In this document: piece after piece, positions 1 to 4,789 of the stretch
How positions within the stretch are numbered: position 1 is the first letter of the stretch
Layout of the letters: the number at the start of each line of letters is the position of its first letter
NCBI GenBank assembly: GCA_007122815.1
Contig: SKSV01000313.1
Span: forward strand, 1 to 8,101
DNA from: Trueperaceae bacterium
GTDB taxonomy: Bacteria > Deinococcota > Deinococci > Deinococcales > Trueperaceae
Direction: 5' to 3'
DNA: 8,101 nucleotides
The notes under the pieces: generated by a model
The model's input: only the letters and a program-made list of their open reading frames with translations
Told to the model about the DNA's origin: nothing
The model's database searches: none
Program-made: the position numbers and the translations under genes

Positions 1-753
1 GTCGCGGGCCTGTTGCTGGTGGTGAGCCACCTGGGCCGCTGGTGGAACCTGCCGCGGGTGCTGTGGAACATGGTCCTGGCCTGGGACTTCAACTTCAACT
101 CCTGGATGCTCATCGGGATCATGATGCTCTCGGTTCACCTGTTCTTGACGCTGATCCTGGTGGTAGCGAACCTACCCTTCCTGGGTCCGAAGGTCAGCTG
201 GCTGCGCTGGACGGAGAAGCTCAACGCCAGCAACCTCTTCGTCGGGCTCGTCGCCGCCTTGGGTATCGGCGCCACCGTGTACAGCGGCTTCCTCATCACC
301 CAGGCAGCGGGCATCCCGTTGTGGAACACCTCGTTGATCCCGGTGCTGTGGGTGATAAGCGGTTCGGTCGCGGCGATAGCGGTGCTCGAGCTGCTCTACG
401 TCTTCGGGCTGGTCGACGCCCGCGTCTCGACCTTCGGAGTGCGGCTCGGCATGGGTCTCGACGTCTTGAAGCTGCTGGCCGTGCTCGCCTTCCTGCACGT
501 GGCGCTCTCCTTCGGCAGCGCCGGTGCGCGCTTCGGCGCCGAACTCATGATGTCGGGTGAGTTCGCGCTCATGACCTGGGGCGGTGTGATCGGAATCGGC
601 ATCGTGATCCCGCTGCTCATCGGCGCGTACACCATCTTCGTCGGCAAGAGCAAGCCGCTGCTGCTGGTGTCGTCCGTGGCAGCGCTGGCCGGGGTCTTCT
701 TCCTCCGTGCCGCCGTGCTCCTCGCCGGCGTGTGGGAACCTCTCGTCCTCTGA
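1..753 (+). CDS. NrfD/PsrC-family membrane subunit, C-terminal part (5' end outside window)
   Basis: The frame is open from base 1, so only the last 250 residues are seen; the internal Met at base 13 is probably not the true start. The protein is strongly hydrophobic, with about seven membrane segments. The order of motifs resembles the NrfD/PsrC (HybB-like) family: a GLLLVVSHLGR start, an FNSWMLIG segment opening a helix, a YSGFLI segment followed by PLWNTSLIPVLWVISG, and an FFLRAAVLLAG last helix. Family members (usually about 300-400 residues) exchange electrons between the quinone pool and an iron-sulfur partner across the cytoplasmic membrane. In HybB-type hydrogenases they are the membrane anchor; others serve polysulfide, nitrite or molybdopterin reductases. 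The hyp operon on the opposite strand makes a hydrogenase role attractive, but this is inference because the catalytic subunits would lie left of the window. A hairpin terminator lies 35 nt after the stop. Confidence 0.8.
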   Translation, partial: VAGLLLVVSHLGRWWNLPRVLWNMVLAWDFNFNSWMLIGIMMLSVHLFLTLILVVANLPFLGPKVSWLRWTEKLNASNLFVGLVAALGIGATVYSGFLITQAAGIPLWNTSLIPVLWVISGSVAAIAVLELLYVFGLVDARVSTFGVRLGMGLDVLKLLAVLAFLHVALSFGSAGARFGAELMMSGEFALMTWGGVIGIGIVIPLLIGAYTIFVGKSKPLLLVSSVAALAGVFFLRAAVLLAGVWEPLVL

Positions 754-787
754 GCTGAGATTGCCCAGCAATCACTCGTGATCCATT

Positions 788-815
788 CAGCGCCCCGCCT
801 CAACGCGGGGCGCTG
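788..815 (+). terminator. GC-rich hairpin, probable terminator of the NrfD-like gene
   Basis: An 11-bp perfect stem (788-798 with 805-815) closes a 6-nt loop, 35 nt past the stop of the NrfD-like gene. The stem core is GCGCCCCGC with GCGGGGCGC. No run of T follows (the next bases are GTCCTGACGG), so it is not a classical intrinsic terminator; it may work with Rho or be bidirectional. Placement and stem strength are the evidence. Confidence 0.55.
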
Positions 816-866
816 GTCCTGACGGACAGCTGACGAAACGGTGTAGAACTGCCCTTGACGACGAAC

Positions 867-944
867 TGGTCCGAAGAGGGCGCCACAACGCGTTGTGGCA
901 GGCCCAAGGGGTGTGCTCGTGCCTCAGGCCTCCCCTCTGGACCA
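867..944. other. Putative structured element: compact three-way junction
   Basis: This intergenic stretch folds almost completely on itself. P1 pairs TGGTCC (867-872) with GGACCA (939-944) and AGAGGG (875-880) with CCCTCT (933-938), leaving a 2-nt GA bulge at 873-874. P2 is the palindrome at 882-899. P3 pairs AGGCC (900-904) with GGCCT (927-931), with three further possible pairs inside. The junction has only single unpaired bases at 881 and 932. That gives 23 or more pairs in 78 nt with almost no junction slack. It could be a small RNA, a leader element for the broken gene downstream, or a protein-binding or mobile-element end in DNA. It matches no riboswitch or tRNA signature I recognise, and the strand is undecided because the fold is nearly symmetric. 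Confidence 0.4.
882..899. promoter_or_regulatory. Perfect 18-bp palindrome (possible operator)
   Basis: GCCACAACG followed directly by its exact reverse complement CGTTGTGGC. As DNA it has the size and symmetry of a dimeric regulator's operator, which would suit a lost sugar-transporter operon (see the permease remnant at 1098-1264). As RNA it is arm P2 of the proposed junction fold, with a CGCG loop. The central bases are GC rather than the CG centre common in LacI-family operators, so no regulator family is assigned. Confidence 0.4.
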
Positions 945-1097
945 CCGCTCGACGGAACGGGGCGTTTGGAACACTAGACGACTTGTAGGAGACGCTCACA
1001 CCCGTAACCAGGACCGCACCGCGATCCGCAACCGCGACCCGCGACCGTGATTGGCGGCCGCGATTCGCGGCGGTCACCGTCAACGAGAGGAGCGCGT
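945..1097. other. Non-coding stretch upstream of the permease remnant
   Basis: No reading frame here resembles a protein; all plus frames are short and interrupted. It ends in a good ribosome-binding sequence, GAGAGGAG at 1085-1092, 5 nt before the ATG at 1098. No convincing promoter was found. GCGTTT (962-967) could pair with AGACGC (989-994) around a 21-nt loop, a weak structure. The CCGCGA cluster is listed separately. The simplest reading is the former control region of the gene whose remnant follows. Confidence 0.35.
1019..1070. repeat. CCGCGA motif cluster ending in an inverted repeat
   Basis: CCGCGA occurs four times on the plus strand (starting at 1019, 1032, 1039 and 1058). The last copy is followed, after one T, by its reverse complement TCGCGG (1065-1070), making a near-palindrome. 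GACCG (1043-1047) and CGGTC (1071-1075) can pair around it. Spacing between copies is irregular (13, 7 and 19 bases), so this is not a clean tandem array. It may be a multi-copy binding site upstream of the remnant start codon, or simple GC-rich sequence drift. Confidence 0.35.
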
Positions 1098-1264
1098 ATG
1101 CGTAAGGCCAAGTCGGGTTAGTCAAGATGATAGGTACCGGCGAGTCCGCTACCGACTGGAACATGCTCATGGCCGTGGCCATGCTCGCGTTGCTACCGCC
1201 GGTGCTGATCATCCTGTTCATGCAGCGCTGGTTCGTGAAGGGGCTCGTCGAACCAGAGAAGTGA
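1098..1264 (+). pseudogene. Remnant of a carbohydrate ABC-transporter permease (MalG/UgpE type)
   Basis: A ribosome-binding sequence (GAGAGGAG, 5-nt spacer) precedes ATG at 1098, but that frame gives only MRKAKSG and stops at 1119-1121. In another frame, from an ATG at 1127 to TGA at 1262-1264, the sequence encodes 45 residues including TDWNMLMAVAMLALLPP, one membrane helix, then MQRWFVKGLVEPEK. This is the typical C-terminus of the inner-membrane permease of sugar ABC importers, normally about 270-300 residues. The core with the EAA loop that docks the ATPase is absent. The basic start peptide also suits the N-terminus of such permeases, so an internal deletion with a frameshift would explain both pieces. 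Alternatively the 45-residue ORF is a small protein of its own, but nothing supports that. No substrate-binding protein or second permease is nearby. Confidence 0.6.
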
Positions 1265-1265
1265 G

Positions 1266-1583
1266 CTATGGCGTAGGCCCGCGGGCGCACCGCTCGCCTT
1301 CGGCCCGCTCGGCCGCCAGCAACGCCACGACGTCGACCGCGGCTGCAGGCTTCGGAGGCTCGCTCTCCAGAAGCGCGTCGAGGGCGCGCCCACCGGCTCC
1401 GGCCACGATCACGCCGTGACGCTCGAGCTCTCGGCGCCGGTCCGATGCGTCGACGCTCGTAAACGGCACGAGGCGCGCCACGGGCGTGCCACGGTCGGTG
1501 ATCGTCACCGTCTCGCCCGCACGCACGAGGTCGAGGTAGGCCGACAGTCGGTTCTTCGCTACCGAGATCGACGCGGTCTTCAT
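1266..1583 (-). CDS. Phd/YefM-family antitoxin, apparently orphan
   Basis: The 105-residue product begins MKTASISVAKNRLSAYLDLV, followed by a GETVTITDRGTPVARLVP segment. This is the N-terminal DNA-binding fold of type II antitoxins of the Phd/YefM group (usually 75-95 residues). The second half (about 45-105) is variable, as expected for the toxin-wrapping region, with a last helix LLAAERAEGER and a C-terminal CARGPTP tail. Such proteins neutralise a PIN (VapC), Doc or RelE-like toxin and repress their own promoter. No toxin follows: downstream on this strand lies the permease remnant, whose stop is one base away, and nothing toxin-like precedes the gene. The start ATG has no ribosome-binding site but sits 6 nt after a -10 box, fitting leaderless translation. 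It may be a solitary regulator or the survivor of a broken toxin-antitoxin pair. Confidence 0.8.
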   Translation of the reverse strand: MKTASISVAKNRLSAYLDLVRAGETVTITDRGTPVARLVPFTSVDASDRRRELERHGVIVAGAGGRALDALLESEPPKPAAAVDVVALLAAERAEGERCARGPTP

Positions 1584-1589
1584 CTAGCT

Positions 1590-1618
1590 ATGATAGCCAG
1601 GTCCCTGACGCTCGGCAA
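1590..1618 (-). promoter_or_regulatory. Promoter for a leaderless antitoxin transcript
   Basis: On the minus strand TTGCCG (1613-1618) and TATCAT (1590-1595) are separated by exactly 17 bases, and only 6 bases lie between the -10 box and the antitoxin ATG. Transcription would start at or near the A of the ATG, giving a leaderless message, which agrees with the missing ribosome-binding site. Confidence 0.55.
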
Positions 1619-1673
1619 GCCATACCTGGTGCAGCAGAGCCGCATCCCGTCGGCGTGGCGCCAGCGGGGGTGT

Positions 1674-3005
1674 TCAGTCACCCATCAGGACGGGTTGCGG
1701 GATACGCATCGGACGCCCGCACGCCGGCTCGTCTTCGAACAGCGCCTGCTCCCCCGCGGGCAGGTTGGCGCGCGCCAGGTCACGGATGCCGTTGACGCCG
1801 ATGAAGAACTCGCGCATCATCACCACGAGAAGGTAACGCCCCGTCTCGCTTAGCTCCAACGCTTCGGCGTCGTCCCTCGAGAAGGCTCCCGCCAGCTTCA
1901 GGAACAGGTACTCGGGCAAGAGGCCGCGCGCCACGCTGACGCCGTTAGCCTCCTCGAACGCGGCCTTGTCGAGGCGCAGACCGAAGAGGTCCATCATGAG
2001 TCGGTAGCGCAGTCGGTCCCTTCGCTGCAGCCGCATGCGGGCGTCGACGCTCAAGCGGCCTTGCTCGATGGCGTCGGCGTAGCTGCGTAGGGAGAAGGTG
2101 TTGGCGTAGATCTGACCGCCCAAGTAGCTGAAGGAACCGCTGCCGATGCCGACGTACTCGTCGTGATCGATTATGTACTCGTCGATGAGGGCCTCCTCGC
2201 CTAGCGAGAACGCCCAGGCGGAGGTGGGCCGGTAGTGTTCCTGCAGGCGCCTCGAGATGAGTCTGTACTGCCGCTCCTCGAGCTCGTAGTCGACCTTACC
2301 CAGGGCCTTCTCGAGGGGGCGCTCGACCGCCGGTGAGACCATGAGTGGGTAGTAGGTGATCTGCGCGGCGCCGTGGTCGATCAGCAGCTGCAGGTCGTTC
2401 TCCAGGATCTCGTCGGTCAGTGAGGGCAGGTTGAAGATCATGTCGACGTTGAAGGTCGGGAGCCGGCCGCGCGCCGCCTCGAGGCCCGTCAGGATCTGCC
2501 TAGCCGACCCGTACTTGTCGTAGCGACGCATCTGCTTGAGCAGTCCGTCGTCGAGGCTCTGGACGCCCACGGAGAGGCGTTGCACGTGACCTTCGAGGGG
2601 ACCCAAGACCTCGTCGGTGAGGTGGTTGGGGTTGGTCTCGGTCGAGACATCGCCGATGTCGAAGAGCTCTCGCGCCAGCTCGATGGTCTTGACGAGTTCG
2701 TCGACGATCACCGTGGGCGTCCCACCGCCGACGTACATGGCGGAGAAGCGGTACCCCAGGTCGGCGACCATGCGCATCTCCTCACGTAAGGCCCTGAAGT
2801 AGCGCTGGGCCGCGTCCTCGCGGAACGGGAAGCGGTTGAACGAGCAGTACGGGCAGAGCAGCTCACAGAAGGGGACGTGAGCGTAGAGCAAGTACCCGCC
2901 GTCGCGTGCGGGGGGTGGTAGCTCCCCCGGCCTGTGGGGGTCGAGGCGTAGTTGTTGCGAGCGCAGACCGCGCAAGCGCCGGGTCAGCACCCGCTCGGCG
3001 ATCAC
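1674..3005 (-). CDS. Radical SAM protein, coproporphyrinogen-oxidase-like (HemN/HemW/ChuW superfamily)
   Basis: The 443-residue protein has the radical SAM cluster motif CELLCPYC (Cys47, Cys51, Cys54) just after HVPF, as in HemN and HemW. It also has GGGTP (93-97) for SAM binding, ETNPNHL (123-129), SVGVQS (145-150), and NVDMIFNLP in the barrel. The C-terminal third differs from classical HemW. Instead of the usual HN..YW signature it has HDEYVGIGSGSFSYL and ANTFSL, and helical winged-helix-like sequence follows. Length is close to the ChuW/HutW heme-degrading methyltransferases (about 450), and it also resembles the many unassigned 'coproporphyrinogen III oxidase family' proteins. Function could be heme binding or transfer, porphyrin oxidation or radical methylation; I cannot choose. 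The GTG start has no clear ribosome-binding site, and its GTGA overlaps the stop of a 20-codon ORF, suggesting coupled translation. It is the last gene of the hyp run. Confidence 0.8.
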   Translation of the reverse strand: MIAERVLTRRLRGLRSQQLRLDPHRPGELPPPARDGGYLLYAHVPFCELLCPYCSFNRFPFREDAAQRYFRALREEMRMVADLGYRFSAMYVGGGTPTVIVDELVKTIELARELFDIGDVSTETNPNHLTDEVLGPLEGHVQRLSVGVQSLDDGLLKQMRRYDKYGSARQILTGLEAARGRLPTFNVDMIFNLPSLTDEILENDLQLLIDHGAAQITYYPLMVSPAVERPLEKALGKVDYELEERQYRLISRRLQEHYRPTSAWAFSLGEEALIDEYIIDHDEYVGIGSGSFSYLGGQIYANTFSLRSYADAIEQGRLSVDARMRLQRRDRLRYRLMMDLFGLRLDKAAFEEANGVSVARGLLPEYLFLKLAGAFSRDDAEALELSETGRYLLVVMMREFFIGVNGIRDLARANLPAGEQALFEDEPACGRPMRIPQPVLMGD

Positions 3006-3064
3006 GAGGTGCCCGCCGACTCGTCGCTGCAGCAGCCCCCGAGAACACCGTGCACGAATCGCAT
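3002..3064 (-). CDS. Possible 20-residue leader peptide before the radical SAM gene
   Basis: An ATG at 3064 opens a short frame (MRFVHGVLGGCCS and seven more residues) whose TGA overlaps the GTG start of the radical SAM gene in a GTGA. A -10-like GATACT lies 6 nt upstream of the ATG, the same spacing as at the antitoxin promoter, so the ORF could be read from a leaderless transcript and pass ribosomes to the next gene, which lacks its own binding site. The paired Cys codons recall cysteine-sensing leader peptides, but one copy is weak evidence. Chance is a real alternative for so short an ORF. Confidence 0.3.
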   Translation of the reverse strand: MRFVHGVLGGCCSDESAGTS

Positions 3065-3070
3065 GGCCCT

Positions 3071-3076
3071 AGTATC
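3071..3076 (-). promoter_or_regulatory. Possible -10 box for an internal promoter
   Basis: GATACT on the minus strand, 6 nt upstream of the short ORF ATG, inside the only sizeable gap (153 nt) of the minus-strand run. No good -35 is seen at 16-18 nt (TACCAA is the hexamer at 17). If real, it would let the radical SAM gene be expressed apart from the hyp genes. Confidence 0.3.
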
Positions 3077-3158
3077 GCCCTTGGAGCCCATCATTGGTAC
3101 CCCGAGGAGCGCGCACGGACCTACCGCGGCACGAGTCGGGCAGGTCTCGCCTACGCGC

Positions 3159-3722
3159 TCAGGAACCCAGCTCGCCACCCTTGGAGCGGCGCAGCTCTTG
3201 GACGAGCATGCGCGTCACGCCCTTGTGGCAGTCGCCGCAGGCGCGGCTGGTACCTAGGTACGGGGCGAGTTCGTCGAAGTCGCTCACCCCGTGTTCACGG
3301 ATCACGGAGCGCACCGCTTCGCTGCTCAGGTGATGCTCGGCGCAGATGTCGTACTGCGGGCGCTCACGCAGCCTGAAGCGCGCTGGATCGGCGAGGTGCT
3401 CGGCGTAGCGCGCCTCCCAGAAGCGGCGCTCGAACCCCACCATCGCCACCTCGAAGGCCGCCATGTCCCGCTCGAGCGTCACGCCCTCCGCCTCCAGGCG
3501 CTCCTCCTCCTCGAGGAAGGGCAGCTCGAGGTCTTCGAGGAGCTCCAGCGCCTCCCGCATGACCGGGTCGAGCATCTCGCGTTGCTCGAACAGCCTCCGC
3601 AGTGACGCGCTGGTCAGGGGCGTCTCCGGGTCCTCCACCATCAGTACCGGCACGAGCAGCTCCTTGGCTTCGCGCACCTCGGCGATTGCGCTCTCGATGA
3701 ACTCGCGTTGACCCCTGGGCAC
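3159..3722 (-). CDS. Small protein with C-terminal BFD-like [2Fe-2S] domain, hyp-operon member
   Basis: The 187-residue protein has two parts. Residues 1-120 are charged and mostly helical, with an acidic stretch at 57-79 (EEEERLEAE), and match no family I know. Residues 124-178 look like the BFD / NifU-central-domain [2Fe-2S] fold: YDICAEHHLSSEAV, a helix, then FDELAPYLGTSRACGDC and a closing helix. The canonical pattern is C-x-C near the start and C-x2-C near the end. Here Cys127, Cys162 and Cys165 are present, but the second position is Glu129, followed by His130 and His131; there are no other Cys in the protein. BFD domains pass electrons or help cluster assembly. The gene starts 5 nt after hypE with GTG and only a distant GAGGA, so it is probably translated by coupling. 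A role as electron or Fe-S donor in hydrogenase maturation, or for the radical SAM protein downstream, is inference. Confidence 0.65.
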   Translation of the reverse strand: MPRGQREFIESAIAEVREAKELLVPVLMVEDPETPLTSASLRRLFEQREMLDPVMREALELLEDLELPFLEEEERLEAEGVTLERDMAAFEVAMVGFERRFWEARYAEHLADPARFRLRERPQYDICAEHHLSSEAVRSVIREHGVSDFDELAPYLGTSRACGDCHKGVTRMLVQELRRSKGGELGS

Positions 3723-3727
3723 GGCGT

Positions 3728-4789
3728 TCAGCAGATCCTCGGCAGCTGCTCCTCGATCGGCATCTCGAGCACGCGGCGGCTGCCGTACGCGGTCTCGACC
3801 AGGGCGACTCCCTCGGGCTTCTTGACGATGTCGCCGATGATGGCCGCCTCGCGTCCGAACGGGTGCGCCTTCATGGCGCCCAGCGCCGCCTCGGCCTCCT
3901 CGGGTGCCACGATCAACAGCACCTTGCCCTCGTTGGCGGCCAGGAACGGGTCGATGCCGAGCATCTCGCTGTACTGCTCGACCAGCTCGTGCACGGGCAC
4001 GGCCACGTCGAAGACCCGTAGCCCGTAGGCTTGCCGGTGCACCACCTCGTTCGCGACCGCCGCCAACCCTCCACGGGTGACGTCGCGCATGAAGCGCACG
4101 TTCGGCGCCACTCGCCGCACGGCCTCGATCAACCCGTTGAGCGGCGCCACGTCGGACTCGAGCTCGATGGCGAGGTCGAGCCCTTCACGGCGCGACATCA
4201 CGGCGATGCCGTGGTCCCCGAGGGTGCCGTTGACGAGCACCTTGTCGCCCGGGCGCACCTGGTCGACGCCCATCAGCACGTCATCGGCCAGGAACCCCAC
4301 ACCGGTGGTGTTGATGAAGACGCCGTCGCCGTGGCCGCGCTCGAGCACCTTCGTGTCACCCGCGACTATGGCTACGCCCGCTTCGTCTGCGGTCGCCTTC
4401 ATCGAGCGCACCACGCGCTCGAGCTCGCTCATGTCGTAGCCCTCCTCGAGCAGGAAGGCCGCGCTCATGTACATGGGGGTGGCCCCCATGACCGCGAGGT
4501 CGTTCACCGTGCCCGCGACTGCGAGTCGCCCGATGTCGCCCCCCGGGAAGAAGGCGGGCTTGACGGTGTGCGAGTCGGTGGCGAAGGCGATGCGGCCTCC
4601 CGGGTTGGCGAGGATGGCGGCGTCGGTGAGGGCCTTCAGTGGCTCGTTGCTGAACGTGGCGACGAACAGCTCCTCGATCAGCTCGAGCGTCAGCTTGCCG
4701 CCTGAGCCGTGGCTCAGGCGGACGGTGTCGTAGCGGGAGGCAGCGCGCGCGGTGGTCGCGCTGGGCGCGGCGTCAGACGGTCTCGACAC
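3728..4789 (-). CDS. hypE: Hydrogenase maturation protein HypE (carbamoyl dehydratase)
   Basis: The 353-residue protein is of usual HypE length with a slightly long N-terminus. It has the PurM/AIR-synthase ATP-binding architecture: LSHGSGGK (25-32), ATDSHTVKPAFFPGGDIG followed by GTVNDLAVMGA, DVTRGG in the second domain, and the diagnostic C-terminal PRIC ending in Cys353. HypE accepts a carbamoyl group from HypF on that Cys and dehydrates it with ATP to a thiocyanate, the source of the cyanide ligands of the NiFe site; it acts in the cytoplasm. The GTG start is supported by AAGGAG at 4797-4802 with a 7-nt spacer, inside hypD. The 17-nt overlap with hypD implies coupled expression. Confidence 0.97.
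   Translation of the reverse strand: MSRPSDAAPSATTARAASRYDTVRLSHGSGGKLTLELIEELFVATFSNEPLKALTDAAILANPGGRIAFATDSHTVKPAFFPGGDIGRLAVAGTVNDLAVMGATPMYMSAAFLLEEGYDMSELERVVRSMKATADEAGVAIVAGDTKVLERGHGDGVFINTTGVGFLADDVLMGVDQVRPGDKVLVNGTLGDHGIAVMSRREGLDLAIELESDVAPLNGLIEAVRRVAPNVRFMRDVTRGGLAAVANEVVHRQAYGLRVFDVAVPVHELVEQYSEMLGIDPFLAANEGKVLLIVAPEEAEAALGAMKAHPFGREAAIIGDIVKKPEGVALVETAYGSRRVLEMPIEEQLPRIC

Noticed and set aside
172..803. Two overlapping minus-strand frames opposite the NrfD-like gene
   Set aside because: Low-complexity Glu/His/Gln-rich or Ser/Thr/Pro-rich sequence with no motif; the plus-strand frame has clear membrane helices and family motifs.
851..883. Sigma-70 promoter starting from TTGACG at 855-860
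   Set aside because: No acceptable -10 hexamer at 16-18 nt; the expected place is GC-rich and lies in a predicted stem.
867..944. tRNA or tRNA-like gene, because of length near 76 nt and an ACCA at the 3' side
   Set aside because: No T-loop GTTCGA sequence, no anticodon arm of correct size, and the arms number two rather than three.
787..1290. Minus-strand frame downstream of the antitoxin, considered as its toxin
   Set aside because: No PIN-domain acidic residues, Doc motif or RelE-like pattern; it runs antisense through the permease remnant and the junction element.
1051..1419. Plus-strand frame of 122 codons across the remnant and antitoxin
   Set aside because: Arg/Ala-rich shadow that spans two unrelated coding traces in other frames and has no ribosome-binding site.
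1640..1673. Terminator downstream of the radical SAM gene
   Set aside because: Only an 8-bp palindrome, TGGCGCCA, with no extending pairs and no T-run; too weak to call.
4031..4705. Open frame of 224 codons on the plus strand opposite hypE
   Set aside because: Rich in His, Arg, Val and Gly as expected for the antisense of a GC-rich gene; hypE motifs are unambiguous.
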